In this document: positions 1 through 9,396 of the stretch, piece after piece
Numbering within the stretch: the stretch's first letter is position 1
Layout: each line of letters opens with the position of its first letter
Source: an uncultured Eggerthellaceae bacterium
Lineage (GTDB): Bacteria; Actinomycetota; Coriobacteriia; Coriobacteriales; Eggerthellaceae
NCBI GenBank assembly: GCA_934648845.1
Contig: CAKUFS010000017.1
Coordinates: forward strand, 1 to 46,144
DNA length: 46,144 nucleotides
Direction of reading: 5' to 3'
The notes under the pieces: generated by a model
What the model was told of the DNA's origin: nothing
Databases searched by the model: none
Seen by the model: only the letters and a program-made list of their open reading frames with translations
Position numbers and translations under genes: made by a program

Positions 1-2493
1 GTACGACACTTCGCGGCTGGAATCCTGCGCCCATTCAACCTCGATAATGCGCTCGGAGCTGCGCTTCAAATCGGCTGCATTCGGGCAATCGGCACGATGC
101 ACCGAAATGCCGCGTCCGCGCGTTACGAAACCCATAATCGGATCGCCCGGCACGGGGTTGCAGCAGTGCGACAAGCGCACCAGCACGTCACCCAGACCCT
201 TCACCACCACGCCGTTCGACGATGAGCTTGCAGCTTTCTTGCGCGGCTTCACCGTGGTAAGCATGGGCGGTACCACGTTTTTGCTGGTGGCAGACGTAAC
301 CAGGAACGATTCCTTCTGTTCCACCGAGCCGTTTTCCGTAAGCAGCTTTAGCACGCGGTTCGCAATATGCTGCGCGCTTTCCGTTCCCGTGCCAATCTGC
401 ACCAGCATATCTTCGGGATCGTTGAAGCCCAACTGCCTGGAAACGTCTTGCGTGGCGCGCATCATAGTGGCATTCGAGATGCCCATGTTGTGCTTCTTCA
501 CTTCGCGCGTAAGCTTGTCGCGGCCCAGCTGCAAGTCGTCGCTGCGGCTGATGCGCGAATGGTACGCGCGGATTTTCGAGCGCGCCGATGGCGTTTTGAC
601 CAGGTTAATCCAGTCGCGCGAAGGCGTTGCGCTCTTCTGCGTAAGAATCTCCACACGGTCGCCGCTTTGCAGCTGATACGTAAGCGGCACAATTGCGCCG
701 TTCACTTTTGCGCCCACACAGTGGTTGCCCACTTCCGTGTGAATAGCGTATGCGAAGTCGATGGGCGTTGAACCCGCGCGCAAGCTTTTGACCTCGCCTT
801 TTGGCGTGAACACAAAGACCTCGGTAGGAGCCAAGTCAACTTTCAGCGATTTCAAGAACTCGCGAGAGTCTTGGGTCTCATCCGCCCAGTCAACCATCTC
901 GCGCAGCCATGCTAGCTGCTTGTCCAGCTCAAGATCGCCGCGCGTGGCACCCTTCTCTTTATAGCGCCAGTGCGCCGCAATGCCATATTCGCTTTGCGCA
1001 TGCATTTCCTCGGTGCGGATCTGCACTTCCAAAGGCCGTGCCGCCGGGCCGATGACCGTGGTGTGCAAGCTTTGGTACATGTTTTCCTTGGGCATGGCAA
1101 TGTAGTCTTTGAAGCGTCCCGGCATGGGGTGCCACAGCGTATGCACCGCGCCCAACGCGGAATAGCAATCCTTGATGTCCTGCACGATAATGCGCACGGC
1201 AATCAAGTCGTAAATCTCGGAGAAGCCCTTGCCGCGCTGCGTCATTTTCTCGTAGATGGAATACAGGTGCTTGGGGCGTCCCTCAATGCGGCACGGAATG
1301 CCCATGCGATCCACTTCTTCGCGCAACACGCCCATGACCTGGGAAAGGTACGCTTCACGTTGCGCACGGCTTTCCATAACCATGCGCGCGACTTGCTTGT
1401 ATTTATTAGGCTCCAGGTAGAAGAAGGACAAGTCCTCAAGCTCCCACTTAATGGAGCTAATGCCCAAGCGGTGTGCGATGGGCGCATAGATTTCCAGCGT
1501 TTCGCGCGCCTTGAAAATGCGGCGATCTTCGCGCAAGGCGCCCAGCGTGCGCATGTTATGCAGGCGGTCAGCCAGCTTGATAATGACTACGCGGATGTCT
1601 TTGCTCATGGCAACGAACATCTTGCGAATGGTTTGCGCCTGCTCATCGGAGAGGTTTTCCACCTCGATGCGGGTGATTTTCGTAACGCCGTCTACCAGCT
1701 GAGCTACGGCATCGCCAAAGAGCTCGGCCAGCTGTTCCACCGTGACATCGGTGTCTTCCACCGTGTCGTGAAGCAGCGCGCCGCACACGGTTTCCACGTC
1801 CATGCGCAGGCCCGACAAGATGATGGCAACCTCCACCGGATGCGCCACAAACGGCTCGCCCGACTTGCGGCACTGACCTTCGTGCGCGTGCGCAGCAAAA
1901 CGATACGCCCGCTCCACCATGTCCAGTCCCTCTTTGTCGGTATACGGCTTCATGGCCTCAATCAGCGTGTGGAAGCGCTCTTCGGGCGTGAACGTGCCCG
2001 GCGTCACCTTGCCCGTAAGCGTAGTGGGCGCATACGGCTTGTCGCTGCCGCCTTGGTAACCCAGCAGCGGTTCATCCAGGTCATCGGGGGAAACGCTGTC
2101 AAGCGCCACGCCCAACAGTTCAGCATCGCGGAAGGTGTCGTAGCGGGCGGCGTATTCCTCGGAGCCAGGCGCGGGAACGGTTTCACCCGCGGACGCAGGG
2201 GAAGCGGCTGCGGGGCTGGCGCCTTCACTTACAGATGCAGTTGCAGGCGCAGTGCCACCAGCTGGCGCAGGCTCGGCCACGGTTTCACCTGCAGCAGAGC
2301 TTGCGGCAATGGCAGCGTCTACGAATTTCGTGTCTTTTGCGGCTTCCGCGACTTCCGCGATTTCCGCAGCTTCCGCGGAAGCATTATCAACAACAGGAAC
2401 GGCGTCCATAACGCTTCCATCAGATGCATCTGTTGCAGCATTCACGGTTTTTGCATTATCGGCAACATCCGCGGAATGGGTTTTTTGCGCCAT
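1..2493 (-). CDS. rel: Bifunctional (p)ppGpp synthetase/hydrolase (RelA/SpoT family), 3' end outside window
   Basis: This gene makes and degrades the stringent-response alarmone (p)ppGpp in the cytoplasm. The 831 visible codons have no in-frame stop. An Ala/Ser/Glu-rich low-complexity stretch (about residues 1-140) precedes the HD hydrolase domain (FAAHAHEGQCRKSGEPFVAH near 200, HDTVEDTD near 245). The synthetase domain follows, with RPKHLYSIYEKM and EVQIRT, then a TGS domain and the CCNPVPGD zinc/RIS motif close to the left edge. Only the C-terminal ACT domain is missing from the window. The intact HD motif suggests hydrolysis is retained, so a bifunctional Rel is expected. The ATG at 2493 is preceded by GGAGG. 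The N-terminal extension of about 180 residues relative to E. coli SpoT is unusual. Confidence 0.95.
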   Translation of the reverse strand, partial: MAQKTHSADVADNAKTVNAATDASDGSVMDAVPVVDNASAEAAEIAEVAEAAKDTKFVDAAIAASSAAGETVAEPAPAGGTAPATASVSEGASPAAASPASAGETVPAPGSEEYAARYDTFRDAELLGVALDSVSPDDLDEPLLGYQGGSDKPYAPTTLTGKVTPGTFTPEERFHTLIEAMKPYTDKEGLDMVERAYRFAAHAHEGQCRKSGEPFVAHPVEVAIILSGLRMDVETVCGALLHDTVEDTDVTVEQLAELFGDAVAQLVDGVTKITRIEVENLSDEQAQTIRKMFVAMSKDIRVVIIKLADRLHNMRTLGALREDRRIFKARETLEIYAPIAHRLGISSIKWELEDLSFFYLEPNKYKQVARMVMESRAQREAYLSQVMGVLREEVDRMGIPCRIEGRPKHLYSIYEKMTQRGKGFSEIYDLIAVRIIVQDIKDCYSALGAVHTLWHPMPGRFKDYIAMPKENMYQSLHTTVIGPAARPLEVQIRTEEMHAQSEYGIAAHWRYKEKGATRGDLELDKQLAWLREMVDWADETQDSREFLKSLKVDLAPTEVFVFTPKGEVKSLRAGSTPIDFAYAIHTEVGNHCVGAKVNGAIVPLTYQLQSGDRVEILTQKSATPSRDWINLVKTPSARSKIRAYHSRISRSDDLQLGRDKLTREVKKHNMGISNATMMRATQDVSRQLGFNDPEDMLVQIGTGTESAQHIANRVLKLLTENGSVEQKESFLVTSATSKNVVPPMLTTVKPRKKAASSSSNGVVVKGLGDVLVRLSHCCNPVPGDPIMGFVTRGRGISVHRADCPNAADLKRSSERIIEVEWAQDSSREVSY

Positions 2494-2585
2494 AGCCGCC
2501 TCCTTTCGAAAAATTTCGCCAAATAATAATTATACGATGTTATCTGCATAAATGAAAAGACAACGGCAAACGGAACCCACCTTTA

Positions 2586-5500
2586 TCATGAGTTCGGGAT
2601 TATGGGGTACACGATGTGCGCCAAAAGCTCGTCGGCCGAAGCAGAAAGCGCCCAATCGCCAAACGAACGCGACTCTTCGATTTCGCCCAGACCCTCGCGG
2701 AAACGCACGCTTTCCATAAGGTCAACTTTCTCGGGACGATGCTTCACGCGAATCGCCCAAATGCGCTCGCCGCAGAAGCAGCCAGGGCGCGCCTCGATGA
2801 AGCCCAGCTCGCGGAAGACCGCAATGCCGCACTTCACCGCCGCAGCCGAAAGCTTGGATGCCGCCGCCGAAACCGCCTGCACTTGGGCAGCTGCTGCCGC
2901 CTGCGCGCGCGCTCGTTCGGCCGCCACCTGAGCAGACGATGCGCAACCGCAGCTCACGCCGCCCGCAGCGCTCACGGCACTGGCACTGCCCGCCACGCCG
3001 CGCACGCCCGTAGCAGCACCAGCGCCGGCACCGCCTGCCGCCACGCCGTCATCCGCGGGACGCACGGGCGCTTCCCCGGAAGCCGACGCGAAGTCGTCCA
3101 AGTTCACCATGAACGGTTCTTCGCCGTGTTTTACCTGTTCGGAGCGCAGATATTTATACACATCCACCAACGCCGCACGATCGGGCGTTTCGCCGCACAC
3201 CACGGCTTTATTCGTTTGAGCATCAGCATTCCCGTAGAGCAAGTGGATAATCGCGGGATCGCCATCGCGGCCCGCGCGGCCACTCATCTGGTTAAACTCA
3301 ATCTCATTGAAGGGCAGCCCGTACAAAACAACACGACGAATATGCGGAATGTTCACGCCTTCGCCAAATGCCGACGTTGCCACCAGCACGCAGAACGCAT
3401 CGGTGCGGAACAGCTCTTCTGCACGATTGCGCTCAACGCGCGAAAGACCAGCGTTATAGAAGCCAATACGGCTGGCCAACTGCGGCACGCGCGCGCGCAA
3501 CGAACGCGCCACGGCAACCGATTGCTCGCGCGAGGAAACGTAAACGACGGTCTTTTCGCCACGTGCAACAATGTGCGCCAAGTAGTCGTCGCGATTCTTC
3601 AAGTTGCGGTGGTCATCCACCTGCAGGTTTTCACGACTTGCCTGGTCATACACGTGATCGCGCAACGACAACACCTGCGCAACATCGCGCGCCACGGCAT
3701 CGGGAGCCGTTGCCGTGAGCGCCAAAACCGTGGGATTGCCCAGCTGCTTGAGCACCGCGCCCAGCGAGCGATACGCCATGCGGTTGCCCGCCTTCGCCTG
3801 GCCCACGTGATGTGCTTCATCGATTGCCACGAAACCGATGCGCTGGCAGGCGGCGAATTCCTCCGCGTGATACACTAAAAACTCCGGTGTGGTCAAAACG
3901 ATGTCCACATCGCCCGAGGTCAAACCCGCAAACGCAACGGCACGCTCCTGCGGCGTGCTCTCGCCCGTAAGCGTGACCGACGACACGCCGAACGGCAAAA
4001 GCGCGTTATTCAAATGCCACGCCTGATCGGCAATCAGCGCGCGCAACGGATACACGAAAATCGATGCTTTTCCCTGTTCAAGCGCCAATTCTGCCGCCCG
4101 CACCTGGAACGTGAGCGATTTTCCGCGCCCCGTTGCCATAACAGCCAACAGCGACTGGCCCTGCGCCAGCTTATCGAGAATCTGACGCTGGGAATCATGC
4201 AATTCCGCCGCGCCAATGATGGTTTGGATAATGCGTTCCTGCAGCTCATTGGGCTTTTCCTGTGCAAAGCGACGCCAATCAGCGCGGTTTTGCGCAAGCA
4301 TACTTTCGTAGCGTTCGATTTCTTCGAACGACTCATCCACCACGTCTTCCACGCCGTCTTCGGCAGAGGCATACAGATCGGCCACAAAAGATACTTCCTC
4401 GGGCGACAGGCACGCCTCAAGCGCCGCGCACGAACGCGCCGGCGACACGGTTTTCAACATGGCTTTCACCGACTCGCGTCCACGCCATGAATCGATTTGC
4501 AGCGTAAACGCGGCGTTGACCACACTGTTTGTGTCCAACAACGTTTCGATGTCGGAGCAATGGAACATAATGGCAGCCGTTTGCCCCGTTCCATCTGACA
4601 AGTTGCACGAGAAGTGATTCTTGCCCGCGCCCACCGCACGATGATTCGCCAGCGTCACATTCGGCGCCATAAAACATGGCACGGGGTTTTCCTGGCCAAA
4701 CGGCGACAACAAGTCCAGCTTGCGCACGTTTTCCAGCGTAAGCTCCGCCAAACTCACGCGCGCATCCACCGGAATGGCCGGGTGAAACGCCGAAGGCGGC
4801 AGCTCGTCCATGAACGCGCACAGGCGGCGCGTAAATTCTTCCAAGTTCGCCACGGGAAGCGTCACGCCCACAGCCGCTTCGTGCCCGCCGTAGCGCGTGA
4901 GCAAATCGGCGCAACTCTCAATGGCTTTGAACAAGTTCACGCGACCCACGCTGCGACCCGAGCCGCGCGCTTCGTCGCCATCGATGGTCAGCAGGATCGT
5001 GGGCACGCCATACGTTCCCACCAGGCGACTTGCCACAATTCCCTTCACGCCCTCGTGCCAACCAGCGCCCGCAACAACCAGCGCGCGCTGACCGTGGTAG
5101 ATTTCCTCGGCCTGCACCCTCGCGATTTCGGTCAACTCCGACTCAATGCTGCGTCGCTGCGTGTTGATCTCTTCCAGCTGCGCCGCTAAATGCTGGCAAC
5201 GCGCGGGGTCATCGCACATGAGCAGCTCAAGGGCAGACGAGGAATCCCCCATGCGACCTGCGGCATTCAAGCGCGGAACCGCCGAGAAGCTCAAGTTCGT
5301 GGAAGTTGTTTGATCGGTTGCGCCTGCCTGCGCCAACAGCGCGGCAATGCAAGGACGCGGATTCTCGTTGATGCGGCGCAGGCCATCGGCAACCAGCGCG
5401 CGGTTCGCACCTACCATGGGCATAAGGTCAGCCACCGTGCCCAGCGTTGCCAGATCGGTGTATTCACGCCACAAATGAGGCATGCCAAAACGCGCACCCA

Positions 5501-6125
5501 GCGCCTGCACCACTTTCAGCGCAACGCCCACACCAGCCAAAACGGCGTCTTCTTTGGAGCCGGCCCTTTTGGGATCAACAATGGGAACACCAACAGGCAC
5601 GGCATCGGCCGGCTCGTGATGGTCGGTAACCACCACGCGCAGCCCCTGACCCACCGCTTGTGCCACGGTTTCGCGACACGATATGCCGCAGTCAACGGTC
5701 ACAATGAAATCGGGTGTGGGACCCAGCTGCATAACGCGCTGGAACGCCGCTTCCGTTAAGCCGTAGCCCTCATCGAAACGGCGCGGGATGAACGGCGTGG
5801 CCAAGGCGCCCATCTGGCGCAGCGCACGCGTAAGAACAGTGGTGGCGGAAATGCCGTCAACGTCGAAGTCGCCGAAAACCACAATGTGGTCACCGCGCCG
5901 AATTGCCTGTTCAAGCTCATCAACAACATCTTCCATACCAGGAATGTTATAGGGATTTGCCCAATCCCTATCAAGCGAGGGATTGAAGAAACGTTCGGCT
6001 TGCTCGGGCGTGGTCACACCGCGCGACGCGAGCGTGGTCGCAATGAACCGAGGAAGCCCCAACTGCTGTTCAAGCAGGTCAACAACGGAAGGATTCGCCT
6101 GGCGAACGTCAAATTGAACAGACAT
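2586..6125 (-). CDS. recJ: RecJ single-stranded-DNA exonuclease fused to a RecQ-like helicase
   Basis: This 1179-residue protein joins two recombination and repair activities. Residues 1 to about 560 are RecJ: GDFDVDG near 85-91, the DHH motif near 167-169, the DHHA1 motif GGHEAAVG and an OB-like domain. Residues from about 640 are a RecQ-type superfamily 2 helicase: ATGRGKS near 663, DEAHH near 769, LTATAP, and QMSGRAGRDG near 945. A linker rich in Ala and Gly (about 1015-1075) leads to a C-terminal segment resembling a winged helix. Ordinary RecJ is about 560-800 residues. The ATG at 6125 has a GAGG eight bases upstream; an in-frame start at 6179 lacks such a site. The fusion would couple unwinding to 5'-3' resection in one polypeptide, which is inference. 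Confidence 0.93.
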   Translation of the reverse strand: MSVQFDVRQANPSVVDLLEQQLGLPRFIATTLASRGVTTPEQAERFFNPSLDRDWANPYNIPGMEDVVDELEQAIRRGDHIVVFGDFDVDGISATTVLTRALRQMGALATPFIPRRFDEGYGLTEAAFQRVMQLGPTPDFIVTVDCGISCRETVAQAVGQGLRVVVTDHHEPADAVPVGVPIVDPKRAGSKEDAVLAGVGVALKVVQALGARFGMPHLWREYTDLATLGTVADLMPMVGANRALVADGLRRINENPRPCIAALLAQAGATDQTTSTNLSFSAVPRLNAAGRMGDSSSALELLMCDDPARCQHLAAQLEEINTQRRSIESELTEIARVQAEEIYHGQRALVVAGAGWHEGVKGIVASRLVGTYGVPTILLTIDGDEARGSGRSVGRVNLFKAIESCADLLTRYGGHEAAVGVTLPVANLEEFTRRLCAFMDELPPSAFHPAIPVDARVSLAELTLENVRKLDLLSPFGQENPVPCFMAPNVTLANHRAVGAGKNHFSCNLSDGTGQTAAIMFHCSDIETLLDTNSVVNAAFTLQIDSWRGRESVKAMLKTVSPARSCAALEACLSPEEVSFVADLYASAEDGVEDVVDESFEEIERYESMLAQNRADWRRFAQEKPNELQERIIQTIIGAAELHDSQRQILDKLAQGQSLLAVMATGRGKSLTFQVRAAELALEQGKASIFVYPLRALIADQAWHLNNALLPFGVSSVTLTGESTPQERAVAFAGLTSGDVDIVLTTPEFLVYHAEEFAACQRIGFVAIDEAHHVGQAKAGNRMAYRSLGAVLKQLGNPTVLALTATAPDAVARDVAQVLSLRDHVYDQASRENLQVDDHRNLKNRDDYLAHIVARGEKTVVYVSSREQSVAVARSLRARVPQLASRIGFYNAGLSRVERNRAEELFRTDAFCVLVATSAFGEGVNIPHIRRVVLYGLPFNEIEFNQMSGRAGRDGDPAIIHLLYGNADAQTNKAVVCGETPDRAALVDVYKYLRSEQVKHGEEPFMVNLDDFASASGEAPVRPADDGVAAGGAGAGAATGVRGVAGSASAVSAAGGVSCGCASSAQVAAERARAQAAAAAQVQAVSAAASKLSAAAVKCGIAVFRELGFIEARPGCFCGERIWAIRVKHRPEKVDLMESVRFREGLGEIEESRSFGDWALSASADELLAHIVYPIIPNS

Positions 6126-6234
6126 AACCGTAACCTCATGTGCGCATAAATACTTACTTTTCGTGCGATATTTTGCCACAAACAGAGGCGCTTGTCATAC
6201 GTCACCAGCCGCATGACGGCAACCTGTAACATGA

Positions 6235-6458
6235 ATCGGCAAGGCGTCAGGTGCGCGAGGTGGGTGAAGTGGGGGCGGCGGCACTGGGTGCCCCCCGCTG
6301 GTTGCAAGTCGCGGGGTGCGGGGGCCGGGTTGCTCGCAGGTCGCGCGGGACGCCTGCTGCCGCCCGTCTGCTGCAGGTTGCCCGCTTGCTGCGGGTCGCA
6401 GGTTGCCCACTTGTCGCCCGCCCGCCGCGGGTTGCCTGCAGGTCGCCCGCCGCCGCAA
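6235..6458. repeat. GC-rich degenerate tandem repeats between helD and recJ
   Basis: This stretch follows the helD stop codon. It is built of imperfect short units with cores GGTTGC and GGTCGC recurring every 10-30 bases, for example near 6300, 6328, 6340, 6375, 6394, 6430 and 6442. Open frames crossing it in several directions are low-complexity products of the repeats, so I call no gene. It may have arisen by slippage or act as a structured 3' region of helD. Confidence 0.6.
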
Positions 6459-8693
6459 CTACAAAGCAGACTGCAGCAACGGCGAAAGAGAGCCTTGCGA
6501 CAGAATCGTCACTTTCTGCGTGGCGCGCGAGATTGCCGTATACAGGCGATGCCGCGACAAATCATCCGTCCCGTAGACGCTTTCTTGCGCGTCCGCAATG
6601 ATGACCTGGTCAAACTCAAGACCCTTCGCGGTAGGAAGATCAAGCAACACCACACCGTGCTCGGGCAACACCACGGGTGCGCCCACACGCTTGGAGCGGC
6701 TGAAGCGACACGCAGCTGCGCCGGCCCCCGCGCCCGCAACACCACCTGCTTCGCCCGCGCCCCCAGCACCACCCGCACCAGGAAACGCGCAGGTCACCGC
6801 ACAGTCCGTAAACTCTGACAGCTTCTTTTCCATCCAGCGCGCACGTTGTTTGTCCGCCACAACAATGGCCGCCAATCCGCGCTGGTCAACATCTTCGGCT
6901 GCCTGAGCAACGGCGCCGCGCAGCGCCGCGAAGTACTCTTCGTCCGTAGCGCACGGCTTGATAACGGGCTTGTTGCCCGGGCGCTGCACCGAGGCAACAT
7001 CCATGCAGGAATCGCCGTTCATCAGCGTTTTGAACAGTGCCGTGATTTCTGGCGAGCTGCGGTAGCTCGTTTGCAGGCAGCACAGCTCAACCGACGCATC
7101 AAGCACATGCGCAAATCCCTGCTCTATCTGCGAAAACGTAGCTGTTCCTTCCTTGATGGCCTGGTTTTCATCCCCCAGCAACAAGAAATGCGCGTTGCAG
7201 AAATAGCGCGCCATAACCATGAGCTGCGCCAGCGAGTAATCCTGAACCTCGTCCACCATCACGTAGCGTGCCCCACGGTTCGCACCGCCCGCCAACGCCA
7301 GCTTCAAGTACAGCCATTCCACCGCGGAAAGCGAGCTTTTACCCAGCATATTCATGCCAATGCGGTCGAAACGCAACCACGCGCCTTCCTCAATGGCGTC
7401 CGCCACGGCAGCGTAGCGATCCTCCAGGTACAAACGTGTGTACTCGGGCAGCTCTTCTTCCAACGCCGTGAACGCCTGATGACCAAAGATGCGAATGTGC
7501 TCCTGCTCATCCAGGTCCATGATTTCCGCCTGAACATCGGCGTTGTTCATGCGCGATGCAATGCGCTGCTCCAACCGCTCATGCAGCAGCTCCTTCGCCA
7601 AGTTGCAACGATGCTGCCCCGCGGGAAGCCGCTTGTATTGCTGGTATGCGCTAAACGCCTGACCTGCGGCAACAACGCGTTCCTCCCCCACGCAAATGTC
7701 CTGGAAGTCCTTCTGGGTAAGCTCCAGGCTTTCAAGTTTTTCGTCGATGACCAGCAAATCGTCCGCCAACGCACCCTTTCCCAGGCCGCGCTCGGTAAGC
7801 CCCAACTTGCGCATAAGGTCGTCCCAAGTTTCGATTTGCGGGTTGCGCTCGCCCATGTTGGGCAGCACGTTGTCAATGTAGTCGCGGAAAACGGGATTCG
7901 GCGAGATCAGGTGCACGTCATCGGGGCGCAGCGTGTCGCGCTCTTGGTACAGCAGGTACGCTATGCGCTGCAGCATGACCGAGGTCTTGCCGCTACCCGC
8001 AATACCGTTGACCAGCAGCACGGGAACGTCTTCGTGACGCACCACTTGGTTTTGCTCGCGCTGGATGGTGGCCGTGATGTCGCCGAGCTTCGACGAGCGA
8101 CTTTTCGCAAGCGATGCCAGCAGCAGAGGATCCTCTATGGCAACGGTGGTGTCGAAATAGGCATTCAGCGTGTCCTGCGTAATGTCGAACTGACGACGAA
8201 GCAGCAGGTCAGCCTTGATAGTGCGACCATTTGCCACGTACGAAGTCTTGCCGTTTGCCTGGTTGTAATACGTCTCGGCAACCGGTGCGCGCCAGTCGAT
8301 AATAAAGTGACGACCGCGTTCGTCGGTCATGCCCGTAGCGCCCAGGTATAGCTCGCGCGGCGGAGCGCCGGGGCGCAGCTGCAGCACCACTTTCGCGAAA
8401 TACGGCTTCTTCATAAGCAGACGCGTCTTAGCCAGACGCTCAGAATTCAAATCTACCGCCAGATTGTACTGATCGATAACGCGCTGCAGCGCCTCAGCCT
8501 CGGCATATGTTTCCAAATTCACGCCATTGCCCAGGTCAAACTTGAGCTCGTCGAACAAGTTCTTGCGCTCGCCCAGCACTTCAAGCGCATCGGCGCCCAA
8601 GCTGGCGGTAGTTTCTTCCGCAATGCGCGTCAGCTTCTCGTACGTATTGGTCAGCGCTTGCTGCTCTTCTTGGAAAATGGCATCTTGTTCCAC
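6459..8693 (-). CDS. HelD-like UvrD/Rep-family helicase
   Basis: This 744-residue superfamily 1 helicase resembles HelD, which binds RNA polymerase in Gram-positive bacteria and recycles stalled enzyme. An N-terminal helical, probably coiled-coil arm (IFQEEQQALTNTYEKL onward) matches the HelD arm that enters RNA polymerase. Walker A is GIAGSGKTS near 230, the Walker B-like motif is VDEVQDYS near 480, and the C-terminal motifs are TAKGLEFDQVI and YTAISRATQKV near 720. A Gly/Ala-only loop of about 20 residues lies near 640. I choose the GTG at 8693 because GAAAGG lies seven bases upstream. An in-frame TTG at 8756 coincides with a promoter-like TTGACC and is less likely. Confidence 0.85.
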   Translation of the reverse strand: MEQDAIFQEEQQALTNTYEKLTRIAEETTASLGADALEVLGERKNLFDELKFDLGNGVNLETYAEAEALQRVIDQYNLAVDLNSERLAKTRLLMKKPYFAKVVLQLRPGAPPRELYLGATGMTDERGRHFIIDWRAPVAETYYNQANGKTSYVANGRTIKADLLLRRQFDITQDTLNAYFDTTVAIEDPLLLASLAKSRSSKLGDITATIQREQNQVVRHEDVPVLLVNGIAGSGKTSVMLQRIAYLLYQERDTLRPDDVHLISPNPVFRDYIDNVLPNMGERNPQIETWDDLMRKLGLTERGLGKGALADDLLVIDEKLESLELTQKDFQDICVGEERVVAAGQAFSAYQQYKRLPAGQHRCNLAKELLHERLEQRIASRMNNADVQAEIMDLDEQEHIRIFGHQAFTALEEELPEYTRLYLEDRYAAVADAIEEGAWLRFDRIGMNMLGKSSLSAVEWLYLKLALAGGANRGARYVMVDEVQDYSLAQLMVMARYFCNAHFLLLGDENQAIKEGTATFSQIEQGFAHVLDASVELCCLQTSYRSSPEITALFKTLMNGDSCMDVASVQRPGNKPVIKPCATDEEYFAALRGAVAQAAEDVDQRGLAAIVVADKQRARWMEKKLSEFTDCAVTCAFPGAGGAGGAGEAGGVAGAGAGAAACRFSRSKRVGAPVVLPEHGVVLLDLPTAKGLEFDQVIIADAQESVYGTDDLSRHRLYTAISRATQKVTILSQGSLSPLLQSAL

Positions 8694-8726
8694 GATGTCG
8701 CCTTTCTGCTTAGCAAAAAATGAGAC

Positions 8727-8756
8727 TAAATATTTTACGGGAAAAAGAACGGTCAA
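8727..8756 (-). promoter_or_regulatory. Possible promoter of the helD-like gene
   Basis: On the minus strand TTGACC (8756-8751) is followed after 18 bases by TATTTA (8732-8727), about 34 bases upstream of the GTG start. The -35 match is good and the -10 is weak. Confidence 0.3.
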
Positions 8757-8818
8757 TCAACGCGCCGCACATTTTGCCCAGACATAACGGGCACACCTCG
8801 CGCGGCGCCTTCCAGGAG

Positions 8819-9045
8819 TCATCTTGTCGGAAAATCGGGGTAAAAACGCCCAGATGAACGATACGGGGCAGTTCGGGAGGAGCGGGGAGGGGCTTGCGCG
8901 AGCGTTTGAAGCTCTTTTAGCTGATTGCGCTCGTAAAACCCCAGGTCACAGATTCCCGCTGGCGACACATGAACCGACAGCCCCAGCTCCACCTGCCCCG
9001 CACCGTCAATTTGGGCGTTTTTGGCCGGAAAATCCGACAAACTGA
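8819..9045 (-). repeat. Long-inverted-repeat intergenic element, copy 1
   Basis: The arms 8819-8871 and 8993-9045 are complementary at about 40 of 53 positions, starting from TTGTCGG and CCGACAA. Blocks AAAAACGCC and CGGGGCAG pair perfectly. An A-rich mismatch (GGAAAAT on both arms) forms a symmetric internal loop. The off-centre box GACCTGGGGTTTT reads on the minus strand at 8947-8935. Mirror-image 73-codon frames on both strands simply reflect the palindrome. One of five copies in the window. Confidence 0.85.
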
Positions 9046-9121
9046 ATCAATCACAGCGAGCCACGCGCAGCCAATCCGCCGCGACCCAAGCATATCCCGC
9101 CCAGTGCGCCCCCCCCAAGAA

Positions 9122-9350
9122 CCATCTTGTCGTAAATCGAAGGCGAATGTGCGAAATATTCCCGTTCGGGGTAGGTGGCGAAGAGGCGTTCACGTCCGCA
9201 AGAGCTGGCAAAATCTCGCGACCTGGGGTTTCTTAGAACAGCAAACCAGTCGAGCGGGACTGACAGCCCTCAAACGCGCTCTTTCGCTAGTCCGACCCAC
9301 CCCGAACAGGAATATTTTGCACATTGGGGCGGAAAAAACGACAACATGGC
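9122..9350 (+). repeat. Long-inverted-repeat intergenic element, copy 2
   Basis: The left arm (9122-9178) pairs with the right arm (about 9294-9350). CCATCTTGTCG faces CGACAACATGG, and AAATATTCC plus GTTCGGGGT pair with their complements. A mismatched A-rich internal loop lies between these helices. The box GACCTGGGGTTTC is at 9220-9232 on the plus strand, about 100 bases from the 5' end. It lies 76 bases from copy 1 and in the opposite orientation. Confidence 0.85.
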
Positions 9351-9396
9351 CCTAAGCCCCTATGCTTGCTGAGTCGAAGAAGCCGCGCGCCAAAAC

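Noticed and set aside
8819..9045. Overlapping 73-codon open frames on both strands with similar products (MSDFPAKNAQ.. and MSENRGKNAQ..)
   Set aside because: Their similarity follows directly from the inverted repeat. They have no ribosome binding sites and no counterpart in the other element copies.
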